NCBI GenBank assembly: GCA_002842035.1
Contig: PHBP01000012.1
Span: 1 to 64,000, forward strand
Origin: Candidatus Cloacimonetes bacterium HGW-Cloacimonetes-2
GTDB taxonomy: Bacteria; Cloacimonadota; Cloacimonadia; Cloacimonadales; Cloacimonadaceae
Reading direction: 5' to 3'
DNA: 64,000 nt
Shown: piece after piece, positions 1 to 7,741 of the stretch
Layout of the letters: each line of letters opens with the position of its first letter
Position numbering within the stretch: position 1 is the stretch's first letter
Program-made: the position numbers and the translations under genes
The notes under the pieces: model-generated
Database searches by the model: none
What the model was told of the DNA's origin: nothing
What the model saw: the letters and a program-made list of their open reading frames with translations, nothing else

Positions 1-51
1 ATGCAGACCCGCAACCTTGAACAGACCACCAGAGCCATAATGGTCAAATAA
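1..51 (+). CDS. C-terminal end of an exported protein with a sorting tail (5' truncated)
   Basis: The first 16 codons of the window, in frame 1, end at TAA and read NLEQTTRAIMVK at the very C terminus. This matches the closing strand of the C-terminal sorting domain seen at the ends of the proteins at 3809-5353 (FTQRVMLMK) and 35692-38295 (MQKRVLILQ). Only the tail is visible, so the rest of the protein is unknown. A strong terminator hairpin follows at once, consistent with a real gene end. The first ATG of the window is probably an internal methionine, not a start. Assignment rests on the tail resemblance and on the following terminator. Confidence 0.6.
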   Translation: MQTRNLEQTTRAIMVK

Positions 52-59
52 CCATAATC

Positions 60-97
60 GGTGAGCCCGGCTAAGACTGCCGGGCTCACCACATTTT
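60..97 (+). terminator. Rho-independent terminator after the partial CDS
   Basis: A perfect 12-bp stem (GGTGAGCCCGGC at 60-71 with GCCGGGCTCACC at 79-90) closes a 7-nt loop and is followed by ACATTTTATT. The T run is short. The hairpin ends only 10 bases before the start codon at 101, so the next gene has almost no separate leader. Confidence 0.75.
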
Positions 98-100
98 ATT

Positions 101-1915
101 ATGAAAGAGAGAATACGACTGCTACTATTGATTGCGATGCTGGCTTTGATCAGTTGCGGAGCCTTTGCGGCCTCCCTCAGCCTCAATCCCAATCCAGCCA
201 CTCCGACTCAGGGGCAAAACTTCATCGTCTCTCTCAATCTGGACACGGCTATCCAAACTCGGGGCTATTCTATCAGATTTAAATACGATACTTCGGTGAT
301 CAGCTATGTATCCGCTGTACGCGGCTCTCTCTTTAATGGATTAAACGTAGGTTGGTGGCGGGCTTTTAACGGCCTTCCCAATGAAGAGCCGGGCTATCTG
401 CGGATCGAATGTATCATTTTTGGTGTCGGAGTAAACACAACAGGTGCCGGCAATCTGCTGAATATTACTTTTAATGCCACCAATCAGGGCTATACAGGCA
501 TTGACCTTTACAATCTCAAGCTCTATGGAACGGACGCCATTCCAATGGCAGATGTAATCTGGAACGATGGCAGCGTTATCATCGGCTCTGGAGCCAGCTA
601 TGCAAGTGCTATGGCACTACTGGAAGGACCCTTCAATGGATCCACGATGAACTGTATGCTCCAGGATAAGATACCGATCAGCTCTCCTTTGGGTTCCTAT
701 CCAGACACCCTGAGGACTATCCCGGCAGATATGGTAGATTGGGTGCTATTGGAGCTCTCAGCTTCTCAGGGAGGATCAGCTCTTTACAGCCAATCTGCGA
801 TCCTTCATTCAAATGGTTCCGTCACGTCCCCCTTCAAGCCCTATATCCTGATTCCCGGAGCACCCCAGGGGTCTTATTATCTAAAGTTAAAACACCGTAA
901 CCACCTCAGTCTCAATAGCATTGTACCTCTGCAATTTGTCTCCAGCGGCTCAGTTCCTATACACGATCTGAGATCTTCCTTTATCATAGATACAAACTCA
1001 GGAGTAAAGAATATCTCCGGTAATCTCTGGGCAATGATCTCCGGTGATGCTAATAATGATGCTCAGATCAATCTAGCCGATCGTGATATATGGCTTTCCG
1101 AAGCCGGGACTAGCGACTATCTGGCAGCAGATTTTGATCTGGATGGTGTCGTAATGCCCAATGACATAGTCGAAAACTGGCATCTCAATGCCTATCCCTT
1201 CTTCCTGCCTCCTACAAATCCTGTTTCCAGCTCCCTGCATTTCTCTACAGCTAACTTTAGCATATCTGAAGAGGGAGACCAGCATATCCTGAGCTTTGAT
1301 CTGATGCTTGCTGCAGGTAGCCAAGGGAGCAGCCTGGGCACAGGGGCATTTGTCCTCGGCTACAATCCCCTCGTTTTTGGCTCAAACATCGCTGCCGCAG
1401 GCAATCTTGCCATCACAGCGGGCAGTCTGTTATCGCCACGGATCGGCGATTACACCATTATATCCCGCGATCTTTCAGATAGTAGATTGATCGTAATTTA
1501 CGAGTTTTCAGGCTCTATTGGAGTCTCAGTACCATTATCAGCCTCTCAGCTATTCAGGATCAGTATCCCCATCCAGGGCTTTGATCTGCCCAGCGGATTC
1601 ACTTTTGAAGTACCGATAATGCAAACCCAGCAGTATCAGGCGGATTACTTCAGCCAGTTTAGCCCCGTTACTGCTGCAGCAATCAACGAGATCATCCCCT
1701 CTGCTCCGGTAAGCCTTGCTATTGCCACAGCAGAGGATAGTATCGAGCTTAGCTGGGCAGCGACGCCCGGTTACATATACAACGTATATGGTTCCAGCCC
1801 GCTTGCTCCGGAATGGCAACTATTGGCAAGCGAGCTTGAGACCAATAGCTGGATCGACTATCCAGCAGCCAGTATAATGTATTATAGAGTGACGGCCAAT
1901 TCCGGTCGTCAGTAA
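101..1915 (+). CDS. exported protein with cohesin-like and dockerin-like modules
   Basis: 604 aa. An N-terminal signal (positive MKERIR, hydrophobic core to about residue 22) ends in LISCGAFA, which could be read by signal peptidase I or, through LISC, as a lipobox. Residues about 25-160 look like a cohesin/carbohydrate-binding beta sandwich (SLNPNPATPTQGQNF..., VSAVRGSLF...). Residues about 314-361 contain two Asp/Asn-rich calcium-loop segments (GDANNDAQINLADRD and ADFDLDGVVMPND), the hallmark of dockerin-like repeats. A second beta-sandwich (about 385-540) and a short FN3-like end (ELSWAATPGYIYNVYGSS) follow. There is no C-terminal sorting tail. No good ribosome-binding site is visible because the previous terminator abuts the start. 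It probably acts at the cell surface; its binding partner is unknown. Confidence 0.8.
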   Translation: MKERIRLLLLIAMLALISCGAFAASLSLNPNPATPTQGQNFIVSLNLDTAIQTRGYSIRFKYDTSVISYVSAVRGSLFNGLNVGWWRAFNGLPNEEPGYLRIECIIFGVGVNTTGAGNLLNITFNATNQGYTGIDLYNLKLYGTDAIPMADVIWNDGSVIIGSGASYASAMALLEGPFNGSTMNCMLQDKIPISSPLGSYPDTLRTIPADMVDWVLLELSASQGGSALYSQSAILHSNGSVTSPFKPYILIPGAPQGSYYLKLKHRNHLSLNSIVPLQFVSSGSVPIHDLRSSFIIDTNSGVKNISGNLWAMISGDANNDAQINLADRDIWLSEAGTSDYLAADFDLDGVVMPNDIVENWHLNAYPFFLPPTNPVSSSLHFSTANFSISEEGDQHILSFDLMLAAGSQGSSLGTGAFVLGYNPLVFGSNIAAAGNLAITAGSLLSPRIGDYTIISRDLSDSRLIVIYEFSGSIGVSVPLSASQLFRISIPIQGFDLPSGFTFEVPIMQTQQYQADYFSQFSPVTAAAINEIIPSAPVSLAIATAEDSIELSWAATPGYIYNVYGSSPLAPEWQLLASELETNSWIDYPAASIMYYRVTANSGRQ

Positions 1916-2007
1916 GTATTTAGGATGTTTTTTATGAGTACATTGCTTAAACCAAGTTGCCGGGATTTAGTAAGGGGACCCGTGCGCTACAATATCCGGA
2001 GGAAACA

Positions 2008-3798
2008 ATGAAACTAAAGTATACTCTGGCTCTGCTCTTCGCTATTCTGATGATTGGGCTGTCCGGGCAGAATGCAGCTCTCTATCTGGATGGCTCTGGG
2101 GATTATGCCAGCTTCCCGAATATGCTAAATGCAGGTCTGGGCGGAGCTACAGGCTTTACCTTTGAGACCTGGATCAAGCCCGCCAGCCTAGCCAATGGCA
2201 GTCCTATAGATAGCTATCGCAATACGATCGTGGATTTCTCCATCCAAGGTGCAAATTCCGTCATAGCGATGTATCTGAGGGAGGATGGCAAGATCCGCTT
2301 TGGAGGACGCAGCCGCAATCTGGATGCTTTTCAGGATGTCGTAACTGCGACCCCGGTCGTGACGACCGATACCTGGCAACACGTTGCCGGTGTGCTCGAC
2401 TTTACCAACAAAAAGATATTCCTCTATCTCGATGGAGTCCTGGTTGCTTCCAAAGAGATAGGAGTGAACTTCGCAAACAATACATTTGCCACCACTGCAG
2501 GCGGTACCAAGCTGATTGGAGCTTCCATCGGACTCAATGCCAATCACTTCTTCCATGGAGCCCTTGAAGAGACCCGCTTTTGGACTACTCCACGCACACA
2601 GCAAGAAATCCAGGCGAATATGGATTATCCTGTAAGTACGCAGCCCTACCTGCTGGCTTATTGGAAATATGACAACAATATGGAAGATAGTTCGGGCTAT
2701 GGCTTTGAAGGATCTATCTTTGGCAATGCCAGCTACGGTGAGACCTTCCTGAGTGGACTCTATATCTACGTGGTTCCGGTCTATAGCGAAGTTTACGAAG
2801 ACGATTATGTTGAGTTGGAGATCCACGTCCAAGGCTTTCAAGAGCCGCTCAGGGCATACGAAATCAGCCTGAGCTTTGATACAGATTATCTCCGGCTGGA
2901 AGATCCCGGCGATATCCGCCCGGGTGAGCTGCTCTCGGCACATGGACTTACCCAGCTTTTTAGCACAGGTGATGCAGGCGAATATACCGTCACAGAATCC
3001 ATCCTGGGTGTCAGCAGTGGCGCAACCGGCTCCGGCAGCCTCTTTATCATCAAGCTGAAAGCTCTGCAACCCACCGATGAAGCCGGCACTCCCTTCAGCT
3101 TGGGAACTGCCATTCTGAGAGGTCCGCTTAACGAAGACGTACCTGTAGCTGATTTGCTTGGTTCGACTATTGTGATCGAAGAACGTCCCATGCAGTCTCA
3201 CATCATCCCCTTACACACCGGTTGGAACCTGGTCTCAAGCTGGATCGTCCCCCAAGACAGCTCCATCGAAGCAGTCTTCGCACAGCTTATTGCCGATGGG
3301 TATTTACAAAAAGTTCAGGATGAGTACGGTCAGTTCTATCTGTATGATGCTGTTCAGGGCTGGGTCAATACAATTGGAGTCTTCCAAAACACTGAAGGTT
3401 ACTACGTCAAAGTAAATGCTGATTGTTTTCTTGTAGTCACAGGGCAATTAGTTGAACTACCCCTTGTAGTAGATCTGCATGCCGGATGGAATCTAATCTC
3501 ATACCCATATACCAGTCTAGTTCCTGGAATGAACATTCTGCAACCACTGATCACAGCGGATAATCTGAACAAAGTGCAAGATGAATACGCCAATTTGATC
3601 TTCAATGACAACGGTGTATGGGTAGATAATATTGGAGATTTCGAGTCGGGTGAAGGCTACAGCATATTAGTAGATACAGATACACAGATTATCTACACGG
3701 AAACCTTACCAGTATTGGGCGGGACTGCTACTTATCCTGCCAATTCCCGAGTCACGCAGTCCGATAGAAGTGATAATAATAGTATATATAGAAGGTAA
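2008..3798 (+). CDS. exported LamG-like / cohesin-like protein with two C-terminal repeats
   Basis: 596 aa from the ATG at 2008, chosen because GGAGGA lies 5 bases upstream and the protein then begins with a clean signal peptide (MKLKYTLALLFAILMIGLSG). Residues about 22-235 look like a LamG/concanavalin-type lectin fold (ALYLDGSGDYASF, FTFETWIKP, ADTWQHVAGVLD-type strands). Residues about 250-390 look like a cohesin-type sandwich (YEISLSFDTDYLRLE). Two related repeats of about 85 aa follow, starting TGWNLVSSW (about 405) and AGWNLISYPY (about 491), each with KVQDEY and an EGY motif. It ends without a sorting tail. Carbohydrate or surface binding is inferred from the fold types only. Confidence 0.8.
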   Translation: MKLKYTLALLFAILMIGLSGQNAALYLDGSGDYASFPNMLNAGLGGATGFTFETWIKPASLANGSPIDSYRNTIVDFSIQGANSVIAMYLREDGKIRFGGRSRNLDAFQDVVTATPVVTTDTWQHVAGVLDFTNKKIFLYLDGVLVASKEIGVNFANNTFATTAGGTKLIGASIGLNANHFFHGALEETRFWTTPRTQQEIQANMDYPVSTQPYLLAYWKYDNNMEDSSGYGFEGSIFGNASYGETFLSGLYIYVVPVYSEVYEDDYVELEIHVQGFQEPLRAYEISLSFDTDYLRLEDPGDIRPGELLSAHGLTQLFSTGDAGEYTVTESILGVSSGATGSGSLFIIKLKALQPTDEAGTPFSLGTAILRGPLNEDVPVADLLGSTIVIEERPMQSHIIPLHTGWNLVSSWIVPQDSSIEAVFAQLIADGYLQKVQDEYGQFYLYDAVQGWVNTIGVFQNTEGYYVKVNADCFLVVTGQLVELPLVVDLHAGWNLISYPYTSLVPGMNILQPLITADNLNKVQDEYANLIFNDNGVWVDNIGDFESGEGYSILVDTDTQIIYTETLPVLGGTATYPANSRVTQSDRSDNNSIYRR

Positions 3799-3808
3799 TG
3801 AGGAACTT

Positions 3809-5353
3809 ATGAAAAAACACATCACCGCCATATTAATAGGGTTGTTGGCTATCGGATTGTTACAAGCTGCGCACTTTGTACCGGCATGGCATGGTCAAGC
3901 ACCATACCTGGGTATGAATTTCTTGATTCGCAGTGCTTTTGTTAATGGCAGCCCCTTGGTTCCGGGCGATGAAATAGCCATCTTCGACGGAGACCTCTTA
4001 GTCGGTGCTACCGTAATGGACAAGGTCACAATCGAAGAAAATGGTCTTTCCTTCGTTACAGTGTCAATGGAGGGTGGAGACGTACCAGGGAGCGCAACTG
4101 TCGGGCACTTTGTAAAATTTAAAGTGTGGGTACAAGCTACGAACACAGAATACTCCTACCCGGAGATGTCTGTCTGGTTTGATACGATCGAAGGTGAGTA
4201 TTATACAACCTTCTCAACCCAAGGGACATCTACAATAAAACGTCTGCAATACGACACGCCATCTTCGGATACAGATATTACTGTGGGTCCTAATGTCTTT
4301 GCACCGGTACCCCTAAACTATCCTGATGCCCATCTTTCGATAACCTCATTGGGGGCTTATTACTCACCAGTGCCAGTTCCTGCATATTATCCGAATTTTG
4401 TGACAACAGCCGGTGATATCAGAGTAATCTACATAGAGGAACCTCCGATAGGGGTGGGCTTTACGGGCACCGCCCCGGATGTATATAGCCAGTTCCATTG
4501 GTATATCGATCCCGGTACAACCGGGATTACAACTTATCCTGGATATCCCATAACAATCCGCATCGATACTACCAATCTTCCCGGCTTCATCGATTGTAGC
4601 GAGCTCAAGGTATATAAACGTACCATTCACGGCACGCCATTCTTTGAGGAATGCACCACCACCTGGACTGATCCCTATTTGGATGTCTCGATTACGTCCT
4701 TTAGCGAGTTCATCCTGGCTGGTCCTTCCAGTTCCACCCTGCCGGTAGAACTATCATCTTTTACTGCGACCCTTACGGTCAATAATTACGTCAGCCTCAA
4801 TTGGGTCACCCAATCCGAGACAGGTGTGATTGGCTTCAAGGTCTATCGTTCGGTAGAGCAGGATCTTTCTGGCGCGGAAGTGATCTCTCCCTTGATTGAA
4901 GCTACCAATACTTCCACAGCCCAGTCATACGTCTATGTTGATACTGAGCTCAATCAGGACGGAACCTATTATTACTGGCTGGAAAATACCGATCTGGATG
5001 GTTCAAACGATTTCTACGGTCCTATAGCCGTGAATTATGCCATCACCAATGGCAACCAGAATCCGCCTGTCATCCTCTTTGATGGCATTAGCAGCATCTA
5101 TCCCAATCCCTTCAATCCCACCACCAATATCAGCTTTGGCTTGAAGAGCCGGGCAGATGTCGATATCTCGATCTACAACCTGCGTGGACAGCTTGTAAAG
5201 CGCTTGCTGAGCGGAAACCGCGAGGCGGGAGTCCACAGGGCGATCTGGGATGGCACGATGGAAAGCGGTGCTGTATGCAGCAGCGGAATCTATCTGGTCA
5301 AGATGAGCCTGGGCAATCGCTCTTTCACTCAGCGCGTTATGCTGATGAAATAA
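3809..5353 (+). CDS. exported protein with C-terminal sorting domain
   Basis: 514 aa from the ATG at 3809, preceded by AGGAA and giving a typical signal peptide (MKKHITAILIGLLAIGLLQA). An N-terminal domain (HFVPAWHGQAPYLGMNF..., GDEIAIFDGDLLVG) is followed by a beta-rich centre, an FN3-like stretch with LPVELSSFTA at its start (a common linker before secretion tails), and a C-terminal sorting domain from about residue 429: YPNPFNPTTNISF, NLRGQLVKRL, SGIYLVKM, RVMLMK. This FlgD-like tail is characteristic of Bacteroidetes/Fibrobacteres/Cloacimonadota-type exported proteins. It starts 10 bases after the preceding stop, so the two are probably co-transcribed. Ligand unknown. Confidence 0.85.
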   Translation: MKKHITAILIGLLAIGLLQAAHFVPAWHGQAPYLGMNFLIRSAFVNGSPLVPGDEIAIFDGDLLVGATVMDKVTIEENGLSFVTVSMEGGDVPGSATVGHFVKFKVWVQATNTEYSYPEMSVWFDTIEGEYYTTFSTQGTSTIKRLQYDTPSSDTDITVGPNVFAPVPLNYPDAHLSITSLGAYYSPVPVPAYYPNFVTTAGDIRVIYIEEPPIGVGFTGTAPDVYSQFHWYIDPGTTGITTYPGYPITIRIDTTNLPGFIDCSELKVYKRTIHGTPFFEECTTTWTDPYLDVSITSFSEFILAGPSSSTLPVELSSFTATLTVNNYVSLNWVTQSETGVIGFKVYRSVEQDLSGAEVISPLIEATNTSTAQSYVYVDTELNQDGTYYYWLENTDLDGSNDFYGPIAVNYAITNGNQNPPVILFDGISSIYPNPFNPTTNISFGLKSRADVDISIYNLRGQLVKRLLSGNREAGVHRAIWDGTMESGAVCSSGIYLVKMSLGNRSFTQRVMLMK

Positions 5354-5370
5354 TCTCCCTGAATTAGCCA

Positions 5371-5401
5371 AAAGCCACGCCTGATAGCGTGGCTTTTTTT
5401 A
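5371..5401 (+). terminator. Rho-independent terminator after the exported-protein cluster
   Basis: AGCCACGC (5373-5380), loop CTGATA and GCGTGGCT (5387-5394), followed by a run of seven T. It ends the plus-strand cluster that starts before the window. Confidence 0.9.
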
Positions 5402-5404
5402 TAT

Positions 5405-5433
5405 AGAGAAAACCCCGATCACAAGGACCGGGG
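5405..5433 (-). terminator. probable terminator of the ECF sigma operon
   Basis: Read on the minus strand, CCCCGGTC, a short loop and GATCGGGG form a stem with one mismatch, followed by TTTTCTC. It lies 20 bases past the stop of the last gene of the minus-strand operon and is weaker than the neighbouring plus-strand terminator. Confidence 0.5.
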
Positions 5434-5452
5434 TGTATAATATGTTATTGGA

Positions 5453-6175
5453 TTATCTGTGCTGAGGAGCGCGGGAACGCTGCTGTTGACGGGGCTGATG
5501 ATCTTCGCAATTGGGCTGGCCATCTTGCATACCTTGGTGTTGGCCTCTGCCACCATGCCTCATACCGCACTCCTGACCACCCTGCATACCGCGGTGCTGT
5601 CTCATTCCACCCTGCATCATCTGGCAATCCTGTCCACCTTGATGATTACGGCGGGATCCCATTCTGTCCTGGCGATCTCTCATTTCAAACATTCTGCGAG
5701 CCATTACCTTTTGTTCTGCATCCAGCAGGCCCATTACAGCCTGCATATGGCTGATACGGGCTTCTTCAAACTGTGTCCTTTTGCTTCCCATCTGACGTAC
5801 GATGGTCTTGGCCTGGTCAAAGTTATCCTGTGCCAAGGCAGCTTTCAGATCGATTTTGAGGTTTTGGATTTCAGCGTGAAAAGTGTTTTTGGCTTGTTGA
5901 AAGCGGTTGCGAAGCTCGGTCATACGGGTTTTTTGCTCTTCATTCAAATTCATTTCAGAGCATTCGCCCATCATTTGATTCATACCGGGACGCTGACGCT
6001 GCATTCTCATCTGGTGATGCATCGGGCTATGCTGGGGAGTCATTTGGGGATTGTTTTGCTGGCTTCTCATATGAGTGCTATGATCCATCGGCGGGTTATT
6101 CTGTTCTGTTTGCTGTGCAACGAGCATCACGCTCATTGTTACCAGGGCGAGGATTGTAATAATTATCTTAGTCAT
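5453..6175 (-). CDS. Spy/CpxP-like periplasmic protein with Met/His/Cys-rich metal-binding tail
   Basis: 240 aa with a signal peptide (MTKIIITILALVTMSVMLVA). The middle (about residues 72-165) is a long helical hairpin carrying two LTxxQ-like motifs, LNEEQ and LDAEQ, the signature of the Spy/CpxP family of periplasmic chaperones and metal/stress sensors. The segment before it is rich in Met and His (MDHSTHM, SPMHHQMRMQ). The tail contains imperfect 19-residue repeats beginning GGQDCQMMQGG and GGQECGMRHGG, then DGQPNCEDH, which together concentrate Cys, His and Met as in copper-binding proteins. The start overlaps the upstream stop as ATGACTAA, so translation is coupled. Metal binding is inferred from composition. 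Confidence 0.82.
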   Translation of the reverse strand: MTKIIITILALVTMSVMLVAQQTEQNNPPMDHSTHMRSQQNNPQMTPQHSPMHHQMRMQRQRPGMNQMMGECSEMNLNEEQKTRMTELRNRFQQAKNTFHAEIQNLKIDLKAALAQDNFDQAKTIVRQMGSKRTQFEEARISHMQAVMGLLDAEQKVMARRMFEMRDRQDRMGSRRNHQGGQDCQMMQGGMRQHRGMQGGQECGMRHGGRGQHQGMQDGQPNCEDHQPRQQQRSRAPQHR

Positions 6176-6680
6176 CGATTCTCCTATTTTCTGTTCTTTC
6201 TATTCTGCGGCGCAAGGCTTCCGCTCTGCGTCCGAACCGTTGTTCAGCTTCCTCAGCTGTCATCTTTTTACGGGCAGCGATCAGATCGGCTCCCAGAGTT
6301 CTTTCCAGGGCAGTTTGCTCGGTAAGTGATCGCGTTAAAATCGTATTGATCCTGGCTTCATCGATGGGATCTTTGGCAAGCTCTTGCATCAGTTCCATTT
6401 TGGAACGGCGAAACTTGAGCCTTAGTTCACGAGTTGCGGCACTATCCTCAAAGCGGCTGCCATCATCTGATCTCCGGTCGGGACGACCCATCGGTCTGCC
6501 CTCGTCGCTTTTCATTCTTTCCATTCGATCAAATCTGTCCATTGGGCGGAATCTTCCTCCCGGGTGATCGACAAAGGGCGGAGGAGCAGCTTTGCTCTTC
6601 AAAAAGATCATAGAACCTACAACTGCCAGGTTGAAGGCCAAAGATATCAACAACAATATACTGGTAAGTCTTTTACTCAT
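6168..6680 (-). CDS. periplasmic metal-resistance/stress-sensor protein (Metal_resist family, CnrX-like)
   Basis: 170 aa from the ATG at 6680, chosen because CCGGAG lies upstream and the product begins with an uncleaved signal anchor (MSKRLTSILLLISLAFNLAVVGSMIF). A flexible Pro/Arg/Met-rich linker (RFRPMDRFDRMERM) leads to a helical hairpin of about 100 residues (LRLKFRRSKMELMQELAKD, ALERTLGADLIAARKKM) like the heavy-metal sensor domain of CnrX and ZraP/Spy relatives. It overlaps both neighbours by 8 bp in the same pattern (ATGAGTAA upstream, ATGACTAA downstream). In cnr-type systems such a protein relays a periplasmic signal to the anti-sigma factor; that role is inferred here from gene order. 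Confidence 0.75.
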   Translation of the reverse strand: MSKRLTSILLLISLAFNLAVVGSMIFLKSKAAPPPFVDHPGGRFRPMDRFDRMERMKSDEGRPMGRPDRRSDDGSRFEDSAATRELRLKFRRSKMELMQELAKDPIDEARINTILTRSLTEQTALERTLGADLIAARKKMTAEEAEQRFGRRAEALRRRIERTENRRIDD

Positions 6681-7146
6681 AAGTGACTCCGGATTTTTCC
6701 GCACTGATATCATCCAGAATGCTGTTTTCCCCAAAACTATAGAGTTCGATGGAGCTGGTGAAGCTTCTGGTTTCAGTGTTTGCTTGGCTTACTTGGGCTG
6801 AATCATCAGCTTGGGTAGCAACTATCTTGATACCCAGGAGACTGCCCAAAAAGAGGCTGGAGATGATTGCCGCAGCGGCAGGTATTTGCCTCCAAAAGTT
6901 CACAACTACGTGTTTGTGAACGAACTTAGGGGCTGAAACCTTGTCCATTATCTGCTGGTGGAGATCGCCGGGGAACTCGGGAGCAGGAAAGTCCTGCAGC
7001 ATTTTGTCCAGCTTGGATTGTGCGTCCATAAAAAGCTGACATTCGGAGCATGAAGTAAGATGCAGATCAAGCCGATGCTTGTCAATCGGACGTAATTCAT
7101 AGTCCAGACGGCGAATGATCAGTGATTGTGCATATGTGCATTTCAT
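6673..7146 (-). CDS. zinc-finger anti-sigma factor
   Basis: 157 aa. The cytoplasmic N terminus carries the ZAS signature, an H-x3-C-x2-C in HLTSCSECQ, after the expected helix (LDYELRPIDKHRLDLH). A single membrane helix lies at about residues 87-108 (IPAAAAIISSLFLGSLLGIKI), leaving a periplasmic tail of about 50 residues. This is the usual plan for a membrane anti-sigma factor holding an ECF sigma factor. It follows the sigma gene by 35 bases and overlaps the first periplasmic sensor gene by 8 bp. Confidence 0.88.
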   Translation of the reverse strand: MKCTYAQSLIIRRLDYELRPIDKHRLDLHLTSCSECQLFMDAQSKLDKMLQDFPAPEFPGDLHQQIMDKVSAPKFVHKHVVVNFWRQIPAAAAIISSLFLGSLLGIKIVATQADDSAQVSQANTETRSFTSSIELYSFGENSILDDISAEKSGVTYE

Positions 7147-7181
7147 CGCTTCAACTCCTTGTCGTTATTTAGTTCCATAGC

Positions 7182-7676
7182 TTATACTCCTTTGCCTCCG
7201 CTTTCCTGCATTAATTTCTTCCTAAGTATCTTTTTGGCTCTCACGCATAGAGATTCCACTGCCTTGACCGTTGTACCGAGTTGCGAGGCTATTTCCTTGT
7301 AACTCAGCTTCTCAAAGTACTGCAGGTGAATCACTCCCGCCAATTTGGGAGGAAGCTCCTTCATTGCTGCGTGCAGCGCAGAATAATCCGGCTCTTCCGG
7401 CTTGACCGGAGCTGCAAGGTATTGAAAATCAGCCGGATCCTTTTCCACATAGCGTGCTTTGTTCTTGATAAAAGTGATCGATTTGTTGTAAGCGATTTTG
7501 TACATATATGCCACAGCGCTGCTCTCATCGATGCTCTCGATATGCTCAAAAAAAGCTATGAAAGCTGCCTGCGTCACATCCTGGGCATCAGTTTCATTAC
7601 GTGTCAGATGCCAGATATAGTTAAAAATCCGCTTTTCATTCTTGCTGAGGAATTCCTCAAACCGCTCTCTTTTCAT
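7182..7676 (-). CDS. ECF-family RNA polymerase sigma factor
   Basis: 164 aa. Region 2 (about residues 10-75) includes the -10 recognition helix with DAQDVTQAAFIAFF, and region 4 (about 105-155) includes the helix-turn-helix LSYKEIASQLGTTVKAVESL. There is no region 1 or 3, as in extracytoplasmic-function sigma factors. GGAG precedes the ATG. It heads a four-gene operon with its anti-sigma factor and two periplasmic sensors, so it is probably released by an envelope or metal signal and may control its own promoter in the 65-bp gap upstream. I could not pick out that promoter with confidence. Confidence 0.92.
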   Translation of the reverse strand: MKRERFEEFLSKNEKRIFNYIWHLTRNETDAQDVTQAAFIAFFEHIESIDESSAVAYMYKIAYNKSITFIKNKARYVEKDPADFQYLAAPVKPEEPDYSALHAAMKELPPKLAGVIHLQYFEKLSYKEIASQLGTTVKAVESLCVRAKKILRKKLMQESGGKGV

Positions 7677-7741
7677 TAAATCTCCAGTCTCTGGTCCACC
7701 TGTCCCAAATGCCCATTTTTCTGCAAGTATTTTTTGTTCGC

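Noticed and set aside
2188-3201. 337-codon open frame on the minus strand
   Set aside because: It lies wholly antisense to the LamG/cohesin-like gene, has no ribosome-binding site or signal, and its composition is that of a reverse-complement shadow.
5459-6325. 288-codon plus-strand frame
   Set aside because: Antisense to the two periplasmic sensor genes; the Leu/His-rich product is the mirror of the Met/His/Gln-rich repeats.
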